A stretch of 6,656 bases of DNA from Nocardioidaceae bacterium. GTDB taxonomy: Bacteria > Actinomycetota > Actinomycetes > Propionibacteriales > Nocardioidaceae. The stretch covers positions 1 to 6,656 of the forward strand of contig JAICRS010000168.1 of assembly GCA_025966335.1 (NCBI GenBank). Reading direction: 5' to 3'. Below the pieces are notes generated by a model. It worked only from the letters and a program-made list of their open reading frames with translations. It had not been told where the DNA came from and searched no databases. The number at the start of each line of letters is the position of its first letter. The stretch's first letter is position 1. Positions 1 to 6,562 of this stretch are shown here, in pieces. Made by a program: the position numbers and the translations under genes.

Positions 1-20
1 GGATACGTACCGTTTGAGGA

Positions 21-1730
21 GTGCGCCACCTTCCCCTCGAACACCCCGGAGTAGCCGACCACCGTTCACCCGGCCGCTTCCTCTGGTGGCTGATGAAGGG
101 GCAGTGGCGGACCCTGCTGCTGGCCGCGGTCTTCGGCATCATCTGGATGGTGGCGCAGGCGGTGATGCCGGCGATCATCGGGCTCGCGATCGACCGCGGC
201 ATCACCGAGAAGGACACCGGTTCACTGGTGTTCTGGGCGATGGCCCTCCTGGGCGTGGGGCTGGTGCAGGCTGCGGCCGGGATCGTCCGGCACCGGTTCG
301 CGGTCACCAACTGGCTGACGGCGGCGTACCGCACGGTCCAGCTGATCGCGCGGCAGGCGACCCACCTCGGGGCGACGTTGCCGAAGCGGGTGGCCACCGG
401 CGAGGTGGTCGCGATCGGCTCCAACGACCTGGCCCACCTCGGGAACGCGATGGAGATCACAGCCCGCGCCGCGGGTGCGGTCGTGTCGTTCCTGGTGGTC
501 GCGGTGATCCTGCTGCGCACCTCGGTGACCCTCGGCCTGGTGGTCCTGATCGGGGTCCCGCTGCTGCTGCTCGCGGTCGGTCCGCTGCTCAAGCCGCTGC
601 AGAAGCGCAGCCTGACGCAGCGGGAGATGATGGGCGACCTGGCGAACCTCGCGACCGACATCGTCGGCGGGCTGCGGGTGCTGCGCGGGATCGGCGGGGA
701 GGCCGTCTTCCACGACCGCTACTCGCGCGACTCGCAGAAGGTCCGTCACGCGGGCGTGCAGGTCGGCCGGTTGCAGTCGGTGCTCGACGCGCTGCAGATC
801 TTCCTTCCCGGAGTGTTCGTGGTGCTGGTGGTCTGGCTCGGCGCCCGGTTCGCGGTGCAGGGCCGGATCAGCGCCGGTGAGCTGGTCGCGTTCTACGGCT
901 ACGCGGCGTTCCTGATGCTGCCGCTGCGCACGGCGACCGAGGTGGCCAACAAGTGGATCCGGGCGTTCGTGGCCGCACGACGGGTGATCAAGGTCCTGGC
1001 ACTCGAGCCCGAAGTGACCGATCCGGAGCAGGGCTACGAGGAGCCCCCGTTCGACGCCGAGCTGGTCGACGTACACAGCGGTCTGCGGGTGCCGCACGGA
1101 CAGCTGACCGCGATCGTGTCGGACCGTCCCGACGACAGCGCGGCGCTGGCCGACCGGCTCGGCCGCTACGCCGAGGGCGAGGTGCGCTGGGGCGACGTAC
1201 CGCTGGCCGGCCTGGCCCGCGCGGTGGTGCGGCGACGGATCGTGGTGTCCGACGCCGGCAGCACCCTGTTCTCCGGCGTCCTCAAGGACCAGGTCGACAT
1301 CCGGGACCGCGGGGCGACCGCGGTGGCGGCGGCGCTGCAGACCGCCTCGGCCGACGACGTCCTCGAAGCCCTGCCCGAAGGCATGGACACGGTGGTCACC
1401 GAGCGCGGCCGGTCGTTCTCCGGAGGGCAGCGGCAGCGGCTGGTGCTGGCCCGCGCGCTCGCCGCGGACCCGGAGGTGCTGATTCTCGTCGAGCCGACCT
1501 CGGCCGTCGACGCGCACACCGAGGCCCGGGTCGCCGACCGGCTGCACGTCCAGCGCGCCGGCCGGACCACCGTGGTGACCACGACCAGCCCGCTGCTGCT
1601 GGACCGGGTCGACAACGTGGCCTTCCTGCGTGACGGCGTGGTGGTCGCCTTCGGCATGCACCGCGACCTGCTGACCCAGGTGCCCGAGTACCGCGCTGTC
1701 GTGACCCGTGAGGAGGAGGCGACCGTATGA
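21..1730 (+). CDS. ABC exporter half-transporter (TMD-NBD) with degenerate ATP-binding domain, subunit 1
   Basis: This 569-residue inner-membrane half-transporter should form a heterodimeric type IV exporter with the next gene product; the substrate is unknown. About six membrane segments are visible near residues 30-52, 68-90, 150-167, 169-190, 257-279 and 286-305, followed by a nucleotide-binding domain from about 345. The signature FSGGQ (466-470), the D-loop SAVD (494-497) and the catalytic-type Glu491 are intact. The other ATP-site elements are lost. The Walker A position (367-375) reads SDRPDDSAA with no Gly-Lys-Ser, the Q-loop lacks Gln (VVSDAGSTLF, 408-417), the Walker B Asp is Val490, and the H-loop His is Thr522 (TTTSPLLLD). 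The reading frame is unbroken, so this looks like specialised degeneration and not a pseudogene. The GTG start at 21 is the first possible start after an in-frame TGA at 15-17, and GAGGA abuts it too closely for a good ribosome site. The only other ATG nearby (93) would cut into a conserved-looking N-terminus. The stop overlaps the next start. Confidence 0.96.
   Translation: MRHLPLEHPGVADHRSPGRFLWWLMKGQWRTLLLAAVFGIIWMVAQAVMPAIIGLAIDRGITEKDTGSLVFWAMALLGVGLVQAAAGIVRHRFAVTNWLTAAYRTVQLIARQATHLGATLPKRVATGEVVAIGSNDLAHLGNAMEITARAAGAVVSFLVVAVILLRTSVTLGLVVLIGVPLLLLAVGPLLKPLQKRSLTQREMMGDLANLATDIVGGLRVLRGIGGEAVFHDRYSRDSQKVRHAGVQVGRLQSVLDALQIFLPGVFVVLVVWLGARFAVQGRISAGELVAFYGYAAFLMLPLRTATEVANKWIRAFVAARRVIKVLALEPEVTDPEQGYEEPPFDAELVDVHSGLRVPHGQLTAIVSDRPDDSAALADRLGRYAEGEVRWGDVPLAGLARAVVRRRIVVSDAGSTLFSGVLKDQVDIRDRGATAVAAALQTASADDVLEALPEGMDTVVTERGRSFSGGQRQRLVLARALAADPEVLILVEPTSAVDAHTEARVADRLHVQRAGRTTVVTTTSPLLLDRVDNVAFLRDGVVVAFGMHRDLLTQVPEYRAVVTREEEATV
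1711..1719 (+). promoter_or_regulatory. Shine-Dalgarno for the second ABC subunit, inside the first gene
   Basis: AGGAGGAGG lies 7 bases before the ATG at 1727 and within the last codons of the upstream gene. With the ATGA overlap at 1727-1730 it indicates translational coupling, which suits two subunits needed in equal amounts. Confidence 0.8.
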
Positions 1731-3469
1731 ACGAGATGCTGCCGGTCGCGACCGGGCCGCAGGTACGCCGGTACGCCCTGCACGTGCTGCGGAAGTACCC
1801 GAAGTGGATGTACGGCGGCCTCGCGCTGCACGGGCTGGCTGCGCTTGCCGCGCTGGCCGGTCCACGGCTGCTCGGTGACCTCGTCGAGGCGGTCGAGAAG
1901 GGCACCACGCTCGGCCACGTCAACCAGATCATCGCCATCCTGGCCGGGTTCCTCATCGTCCAGACACTGCTGACCCGGTACGCCCGCTACGTGTCGTTCG
2001 TGCTCGGTGAGCGGGTGCTCGCGGAGCTGCGGGAGGACTTCGTCAAGAACACGCTGGCGCTGCCGGTGGGTGTGGTGGAGAGCGCCGGCAGCGGTGACCT
2101 GTTGACCCGCACCTCCCGCGATGTGGAGCAGCTCGGCTGGTCGGTGCGCTATGCGATGCCCGAGTGGGTGATCGCGGTGATCACCGCGACGCTGACCTTC
2201 ATCGCCGCACTGACCGTCGGCTGGTGGGTCGCGGTCCCGTGCGTGCTGGGAGTTCCGCCGCTGGTGATCGGCCTGAAGTGGTACCTGGGCCGGGCGAAGG
2301 AGGGCTACCTGCGGGAGAACGCGTCGTACGCCTCCATCAACGCCTCGCTCACCGAGACGGTGGAGGGGGCGCGCACCGTCGAGGCGCTCAACCTGACCGA
2401 CCGGCGGCTGAAGAAGATCGACGAGGACATCACCGAGTCCTACAACGCGGAGAAGTACACGCTGTTCCTGCGCACGGTGTTCTTCCCCTCCGTGGAGATC
2501 GCCTATCTGATCCCCACGGTCGCCACCCTGCTGTTCGGCGGTTACCTCTACACCCAGGGCTCGGTGTCCCTCGGGGACGTCACGGCCGCGACCTTGTACG
2601 TGCAGATGCTGATCGACCCGGTCGACCGGATCGTGTCCATCCTCGACGAGCTCCAGGTCGGTGCCGCGTCGCTGGCCCGGCTGCTCGGCGTCGCGCACGT
2701 GCCGGACGACCGCGAGGTGACCGGGCGGAACCCGCAGGGCGAGCAGATCGAGGCCGAGGACGTGCGCTTCGCCTACGGCGGCGGCCGCGACGTGCTGCAC
2801 GGCGTCGAGCTGTCGGTCGAGGTCGGTGAGCGGATCGCCATGGTCGGGCCGTCCGGCGCGGGGAAGTCGACGCTGGGCCGCTTGCTGGCCGGCATCCACC
2901 CGCCGCGGACCGGTGCGGTCACCGTCGGTGGCGTGGGGCTCACCGAGCTGCCGCTGACCCACCTGCGCGGCCACGTCGCCCTGGTCACCCAGGAGCACCA
3001 CGTGTTCGTCGGCACCCTGCGCGAGAACCTCGCCCTGGCGATCGACCAGCGCGCCGACGACGAGAAGCTGCTGGCCGCTCTCGAGGCGGTGGACGCACGC
3101 GACTGGGTCGAGGAGATGCCTCAGGGACTGGACACGGTCGTCGGCTCCGGCGGACGTTCGCTCACCCCGCCCCAGGCCCAGCAGATCGCGCTCGCGCGGC
3201 TCGTGCTGGCGGACCCGCACACGCTGGTGCTGGACGAGGCGACCTCGCTGATCGACCCGCGGGCGGCCCGTCACCTGGAGCGGTCACTGGCTGCCGTGCT
3301 GCACGGCCGCACCGTGATCGCGATCGCGCACCGCCTGTTCTCCGCGCACGACGCGGACCGGGTCGCAGTGGTCGAGGACGGCCGGATCAGCGAGTTCGGC
3401 TCTCACGACGAGCTGGTGGAGCAGGACGGGTCGTACGCCGCGCTGTGGTCGTCCTGGCACGGCAACTAG
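1727..3469 (+). CDS. ABC exporter half-transporter (TMD-NBD), catalytic subunit 2
   Basis: This 580-residue membrane protein is the partner of the preceding half-transporter. Membrane segments are visible near residues 27-48, 65-85, 146-165, 167-186, 253-276 and 283-302. The C-terminal ATPase domain has Walker A GPSGAGKST (374-382), the Q-loop Gln422, Walker B LVLDEATS with Asp503 and Glu504, the D-loop SLID (507-510) and the H-loop His535. Its signature motif is LTPPQ (479-483), so Ser-Gly-Gly has become Thr-Pro-Pro. In the head-to-tail dimer, this subunit's intact Walker motifs face the intact FSGGQ of subunit 1, giving one consensus site. The other site is non-consensus on both faces. The arrangement resembles known asymmetric exporters such as TM287/288 and BmrCD, although Walker A loss in the partner is more complete here. 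Exported substrate (drug, lipid or peptide) cannot be told from the sequence. The ATGA overlap shows a tight operon with coupled translation. Confidence 0.97.
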   Translation: MNEMLPVATGPQVRRYALHVLRKYPKWMYGGLALHGLAALAALAGPRLLGDLVEAVEKGTTLGHVNQIIAILAGFLIVQTLLTRYARYVSFVLGERVLAELREDFVKNTLALPVGVVESAGSGDLLTRTSRDVEQLGWSVRYAMPEWVIAVITATLTFIAALTVGWWVAVPCVLGVPPLVIGLKWYLGRAKEGYLRENASYASINASLTETVEGARTVEALNLTDRRLKKIDEDITESYNAEKYTLFLRTVFFPSVEIAYLIPTVATLLFGGYLYTQGSVSLGDVTAATLYVQMLIDPVDRIVSILDELQVGAASLARLLGVAHVPDDREVTGRNPQGEQIEAEDVRFAYGGGRDVLHGVELSVEVGERIAMVGPSGAGKSTLGRLLAGIHPPRTGAVTVGGVGLTELPLTHLRGHVALVTQEHHVFVGTLRENLALAIDQRADDEKLLAALEAVDARDWVEEMPQGLDTVVGSGGRSLTPPQAQQIALARLVLADPHTLVLDEATSLIDPRAARHLERSLAAVLHGRTVIAIAHRLFSAHDADRVAVVEDGRISEFGSHDELVEQDGSYAALWSSWHGN

Positions 3470-3616
3470 TCACGTGCAGCACACCTGACTTGGCGGTAGG
3501 TCTTACTTGGTGTCCCTATCGACGGTCGCGCTTGGGCCGCCGAGTGGACCGGATGTCTGCTGCATTGAGGGCGTTCAGGCCGGTGCATGGACGTGCGACA
3601 ACGGCGCGCTGGTTCA

Positions 3617-3649
3617 GACCGGGGTGTCCTGGCACAGTCCGGGCCGGTC
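3617..3649. terminator. Weak inverted repeat between convergent operons, possible bidirectional terminator
   Basis: GACCGG (3617-3622) and CCGGTC (3644-3649) can form a 6-bp stem with a 21-base loop, and TGT/ACA inside the loop could add a short inner stem. It lies where the + strand ABC operon and the - strand sigma operon converge and overlaps the end of the DUF1905 remnant. There is no U-tract on either side, so a terminator role is only positional inference. The rest of 3470-3647 shows no recognisable gene on either strand. Confidence 0.22.
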
Positions 3650-3853
3650 ACTCGCCCAGCACCATCGACACCGAGATGAGGTTGCCGGTCCCGATCCGCT
3701 CGGCTCGGCGGACCAGGCCCTTGAGCGGCACCGGGTAGCGAACGTCCTTGGGGACTCCTCCGTCTCGTCGCTCGCGTCGTCCGGCACCACCACGTAGCAG
3801 TACGGCGACGGAGCGCGCCAGTCGAAGACGTCCTCGCTGAAGTCGACCTCCAC
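3648..3853 (-). pseudogene. Broken DUF1905-family gene (internal deletion plus frameshift)
   Basis: Reading from a GTG at 3853, the first frame gives VEVDFSEDVFDWRAPSPY, then CYVVVPDDASDETEE, which resembles the start of DUF1905 domains (F-x-x-x-x-W then a V-x-x-P strand). After about position 3755 the sense continues one frame away as PKDVRYPVPLKGLVRRAER and then IGTGNLISVSMVLGE, ending at the TGA at 3648-3650. This matches the usual DUF1905 C-terminal pattern of a Pro-x-Lys stretch, V-R-x-A and G-D/N-x-(I/V)-x-V. The middle section, normally with W-x-T-S-L and roughly 25-30 residues, is missing. Together the two parts total about 68 residues against roughly 95-100 for the family. It begins 21 bases after the membrane-protein stop, in the same frame, so it was probably the third gene of the sigma operon. 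DUF1905 function is unknown. The family assignment is from memory of the pattern, not a search. Confidence 0.65.
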
Positions 3854-3874
3854 CCCCGAAGTCTCACCGAGGTG

Positions 3875-4999
3875 TCACGGGGTGTCGAGCAGCAGGCAAT
3901 CCTGCAGTGCCGGGCTGCAGCGCGCCATCCGCTCTTGTTGCCCGTCGGTCACCCGGGCGACGAAGAACTGGTTGTCCTCGAAGGTGAAGGCCGTGTTGCT
4001 GAAGCGCCACCCCTGCGGGGGCGAGAGCACGCCCTGACCGCCACCGTCGAGGCGACGGACCCGGATCTCGTCGTACTCCCTCACATCGCCCACGATCTGG
4101 TCGGCAGGGACCCACGCCACCCACTCGCCGGAGACGTCGGCCATCCCGAAGTTGGGCAGGTCCACGATCGGGACCAGCTCGCCATCGGCCGTCAGGTCAG
4201 CGAGGTAGACGCGGCCGCTCCCCGGATCGCGGGCGTCGCCCGTGCCGTCGACGACCACCAGACCCGCGTTCGTCGCCTGCCAGACCAGCTGGCCGGGGGC
4301 GGTCTGCGTCAGGTCAACCGTGCCGCCGTCGACGAACGGGCGCCACAGGACGCCGACGCCTCGGCCGCTGGCGATCACCCAGCCGTCGTCGGTGACGGCT
4401 CCGATGCGGGTGCCGACCCCGTCGTCGTCCCGGACGGGGACCGACGCGGGGATGCCCATCCCCTCGCCGTCCGGCGCGGTCTGGAACCCGTTCAGCTCAC
4501 CCTCGGTGGAGAGGTATGCGAGATACTCACCGTTGGGTGACACGACGGGCGGTTGCTCGACGGCGACTCGCAGCTGGTCGGGCGCTCCGCCGTTGCTCCA
4601 CCACCACACAGAAGGGGGCTCCAACGCCACCCAGCCCTGCGTGGTCCCGTCCACCCAGTCGTAGCCGGGGAACGACTCGTCGCCCACGTGCACGACCCGC
4701 TCGAGCAGGTAGGGCACCGTCGGCGGCCCCGTGGACACCGCCTCCGGCAGGGAGTCGGTCGCGTCGTCGGTGACCACGTTAGTCGGCTGCGGGGCCGGCT
4801 GGGGCGTGCTGCCTCCGTCAGGTCGAAGGCTCACCAGCGAGACCAGCGCGATCAGCACCACGGCCGCGGCCGCCAGCACCGGCTGCCAGACGAACCGCGA
4901 CGGCAGGTCCGAGGGCAGGTCCGGCAAGGGCGGGACCTCCACGCGGTCGGCGACCTGGCGCAGCTCGCGCGTCAGGATCTCCTCGAAGTTCTCGTGCAT
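3875..4999 (-). CDS. Single-pass membrane protein, probable regulator (anti-sigma-like) of the adjacent SigE-family sigma factor
   Basis: This 374-residue protein has a short charged cytoplasmic N-terminus (1-37, with LTRELRQVADRVEVPPLPDL), one membrane helix at about 39-59, a Pro/Gln/Thr-rich linker (60-75) and a large outer domain. That domain contains strand-rich propeller-like pieces such as VVSPNGEYLAYLSTEG (152-167) and VSGEWVAWVPAD (289-300). Cys361 and Cys368, the only cysteines, could form a disulfide outside the cell. The N-terminus has no HxxxCxxC zinc motif, so it is not a classical ZAS anti-sigma factor. The gene starts one base after the sigma stop, with the ribosome site AAGGAGG inside the sigma gene. 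Membrane partners of this build commonly follow SigE-family sigma genes in actinobacteria. Binding to the sigma factor and sensing of an envelope signal are inferred from this layout, and no ligand can be named. Confidence 0.88.
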   Translation of the reverse strand: MHENFEEILTRELRQVADRVEVPPLPDLPSDLPSRFVWQPVLAAAAVVLIALVSLVSLRPDGGSTPQPAPQPTNVVTDDATDSLPEAVSTGPPTVPYLLERVVHVGDESFPGYDWVDGTTQGWVALEPPSVWWWSNGGAPDQLRVAVEQPPVVSPNGEYLAYLSTEGELNGFQTAPDGEGMGIPASVPVRDDDGVGTRIGAVTDDGWVIASGRGVGVLWRPFVDGGTVDLTQTAPGQLVWQATNAGLVVVDGTGDARDPGSGRVYLADLTADGELVPIVDLPNFGMADVSGEWVAWVPADQIVGDVREYDEIRVRRLDGGGQGVLSPPQGWRFSNTAFTFEDNQFFVARVTDGQQERMARCSPALQDCLLLDTP

Positions 5000-5000
5000 T

Positions 5001-5585
5001 TCAGCCCTCCTTCCCGTTGGACTTTGGTCTGGTCTGTTCGTCGGACGCGCCGAGCGCGGCCCTCAGGCTCTTGAGGGCGCGGTGCGCCGTGGACTTCACG
5101 TTGCCACGCGAGCAACCGAGCGTCTCAGCGATCTCCGACTCGGTCAGGTCCTCGAAGTAGCGCAGCACGATGACCGCGCGCTGCTGCGGCGGCAGCTGCT
5201 TGACGTGCGGCCAAAGCGCCATCCGCTCCTCGGACGTCCCCGGCGACCCCGGAGCACCCCCGGCCGTGCCGGTCGCACCGCCCCACTCCGGGATCTCATC
5301 AGTCAGCAGCTCCAGCCGGCGCGCCTTAGGTCGCTTGGAGGAAAGGAACGTGTTGGTGAGGATCCGCCGTACGTAGGCGTTCGCCGAGTCCGAGGCGCTG
5401 ACCTTCGCCCACGCAGCGTGGGCCTTGATCAGCGTCTGCTGCGCTAGGTCCTCAGCGTCCGCGTGGTTGCCGGCCAGCAGGTAGGCGCTGCGGTACAGCA
5501 TCGACCATGTCGCGGCGGCGTACTCCTCGAAAGAGGGTGCGTGCGTGCGCGTCGCCGAGAACATGTCCACCTGCTCACCCTGCAC
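5001..5585 (-). CDS. SigE-family (ECF-like, group IV) RNA polymerase sigma factor
   Basis: This 194-residue sigma factor has region 2 at about 19-90 (SFEEYAAATWSMLYRSAYLL, then ADAEDLAQQTLIKAHAAW and YVRRILTNTFLSSKR, the -10 recognition face). A Gly/Ala/Pro-rich linker follows (101-118), then region 4 at about 125-176 with a helix-turn-helix (LTESEIAETLGCSRGNVKS, 147-165) for -35 recognition. It lacks sigma-70 regions 1 and 3, as expected for this group. Length and motif order fit the actinobacterial SigE family (TIGR02983 type). The GTG at 5585 is the farthest start allowed, because an in-frame TGA lies at 5601-5603. The ATG at 5564 (187 residues) is a real alternative, with GGGTGAG upstream at better spacing than the AGGG that abuts the GTG. 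The membrane protein that follows is its likely partner. The gene may be autoregulated from the candidate promoter at 5608-5637. Confidence 0.95.
   Translation of the reverse strand: MQGEQVDMFSATRTHAPSFEEYAAATWSMLYRSAYLLAGNHADAEDLAQQTLIKAHAAWAKVSASDSANAYVRRILTNTFLSSKRPKARRLELLTDEIPEWGGATGTAGGAPGSPGTSEERMALWPHVKQLPPQQRAVIVLRYFEDLTESEIAETLGCSRGNVKSTAHRALKSLRAALGASDEQTRPKSNGKEG
5006..5012 (-). promoter_or_regulatory. Shine-Dalgarno for the membrane regulator, inside the sigma gene
   Basis: AAGGAGG lies 6 bases before the ATG at 4999 and overlaps the last codons of the sigma gene. The stop and start are separated by a single A (TGA-A-ATG), implying coupled synthesis of sigma factor and partner. 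Confidence 0.8.
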
Positions 5586-5607
5586 CCCTGCGGTGCTGTC
5601 TCACCCC

Positions 5608-5637
5608 TCATGACTCCTGATGTCGGCGAAAGGTTGC
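5608..5637 (-). promoter_or_regulatory. Candidate ECF-type promoter of the sigma operon
   Basis: On the - strand GCAACC (5637-5632) is followed after 17 bases by GTCATGA (5614-5608). An AACC-type -35 and a GTC-containing -10 with this spacing resemble promoters recognised by ECF-like sigma factors, which would make the gene autoregulated. Initiation near 5600 would leave about 15 bases to the GTG or 36 to the ATG. A second GCAACC lies 14 bases upstream (5651-5646). This is pattern matching only. Confidence 0.38.
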
Positions 5638-5639
5638 GT

Positions 5640-6100
5640 CGGCTGGGTTGCATTTCCCGTCGATGACGACGATCGAGCCACGAGCGGCGGCTGGCTCGGT
5701 TGGCGCCCGTTGACGGTGAGCGAGGAGTTCCGCACCGGCTTCTGGACCTGACTGCCTTCCCTGCAGATGGCGATGGTCGTCCTGCGCGGACACGTCATCG
5801 CGGACCAGCTCGAGCCGGCACGCCTGTCACGTCGACGGCGACGATGCGCTTGGCGGCCTTGTTCGGCCGTAGGGGCCGCCTCGATCGTGGAAGTGAGCTC
5901 ACTGTTCGATGCGCCGCGAGCGCGGTGAGTGTCGATGACGATCATCGGGGCGTCTGCTCCGCCCTCCCGTTCCCTTGGCGAACGGCGACTGCAACACCGT
6001 CAGGGCCTGCACCCAGGTGCCTTTGCGTGAGCAGCGGCGCGTTCAACACCGGCTCCGACATTTGCCACTGGTCATCGGTCAAGTCACCTGGGTACGGCAT
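5640..6100 (-). pseudogene. Decayed IS5-family transposase (insertion-sequence relic)
   Basis: Pieces of one transposase appear in order but in different frames. MPYPGDLTDDQW...EPVLNAP (6100-6035) is the typical N-terminus. TWVQALTVLQ (6018-5989) and AEQTP just before 5945 follow, then MIVIDTHRARGASN (5945-5904) with the first catalytic-type Asp, HDRGGPYGRT (5889-5860), KAAKRIVAVDVTGVPA (5860-5813) and a weaker LELVRDDVSA (5814-5785). Intact relatives run about 260-280 residues; here at least 55 residues are lost after EPVLNAP and about 25-30 after the VTGVPA piece. A one-base loss separates ACGCCC from CGATG, because TP-S-M is expected. The 3' end beyond 5785 is hardly readable and its limit near 5640 is approximate. 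No terminal inverted repeats or target duplication were found. The element cannot encode a working transposase. Family assignment rests on recognised motifs, not a search. Confidence 0.78.
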
Positions 6101-6181
6101 GCCCGCACGGCGACCATGGAAACCCTCCGCGCAGCAAGTGACACACCCAATTAGGTCCGGCCTCTCAGCGTCCGCCGAGCA

Positions 6182-6562
6182 TCAGAGTGGGTCGAGGCGC
6201 GCCCTGAGCAGGCAGAACTCATTGCCTTCCGGGTCGGCCAGGACATGCCACTGCTCCTCCCCCGTCTGACCGATGTCGGCCGGCCGGGCACCGAGCTCGA
6301 GAAGCCGTTCGAGCTCGGCATCCTGATCGCGGTCGGTAGCGTTGACGTCGATGTGCAGCCGGGGCTTTCCCCGCTCCGGCTCATCCCTGCGGCTGAGGAT
6401 GATCGTGGGCTGCGGACCGCCGAACCCTTCGCGCGGCCCGATCTCCAACGTGCCGTCCTCCTCGCGGTCGAGCACGACGAAGTCGAGGACTTCGCACCAG
6501 AAGCGCGCCAGCACCTCAGGATCGCGGCAACCGAGCACGAGCTCACTGATACGACATGCCAC
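6182..6562 (-). CDS. VOC-superfamily (glyoxalase/bleomycin-resistance fold) protein
   Basis: This 126-residue cytoplasmic protein shows two beta-alpha-beta-beta-beta halves. The first begins ISELVLGCRDPEVLARFWCEVLDF (5-28) and continues to the strand PTIILSRRD (52-60). The second starts PRLHIDVNATDRDQDAELERLLELGA (67-92) and ends WHVLADPEGNEFCLLR (105-120). His70 and Glu115 lie at positions often used for metal or substrate binding in this superfamily. The length is normal for a single-domain member of the glyoxalase-like (Glyoxalase_6) type. Substrate and reaction cannot be assigned, because the superfamily includes isomerases, dioxygenases and resistance proteins. The start is GTG at 6562, with a modest AGTAGG about 8 bases upstream; no in-frame ATG is nearby. 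The next feature downstream is the IS relic, about 80 bases away, so the gene seems to be transcribed on its own or from beyond the right edge. Confidence 0.9.
   Translation of the reverse strand: MACRISELVLGCRDPEVLARFWCEVLDFVVLDREEDGTLEIGPREGFGGPQPTIILSRRDEPERGKPRLHIDVNATDRDQDAELERLLELGARPADIGQTGEEQWHVLADPEGNEFCLLRARLDPL

Noticed and set aside
222..1865. A 547-codon open frame on the - strand opposite the first ABC gene
   Set aside because: Same low-complexity antisense composition, no recognisable motif and no ribosome site. It overlaps well-supported coding sequence.
1166..3274. A 702-codon open frame on the - strand antisense to both ABC genes
   Set aside because: Its translation is rich in Arg, Gln, His, Asp and Gly with no domain, as expected antisense to high-GC coding DNA. 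The + strand genes beneath it have clear ABC motifs.
3466..3867. A 133-codon - strand open frame over the DUF1905 remnant and the convergence zone
   Set aside because: Arg/Thr/Pro-rich shadow translation. The DUF1905-like pieces are in the other two - strand frames.
3875..3877. The possibility that this TGA is a nonsense mutation splitting one longer protein
   Set aside because: The sequence after it looks like the N-terminus of a stand-alone DUF1905 domain with its own GTG at 3853, so a normal gene end is simpler.
5700..6269. A 189-codon open frame on the + strand over the IS relic and the end of the VOC gene
   Set aside because: The opposite strand carries ordered transposase pieces and the VOC C-terminus. 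This translation has no family pattern.
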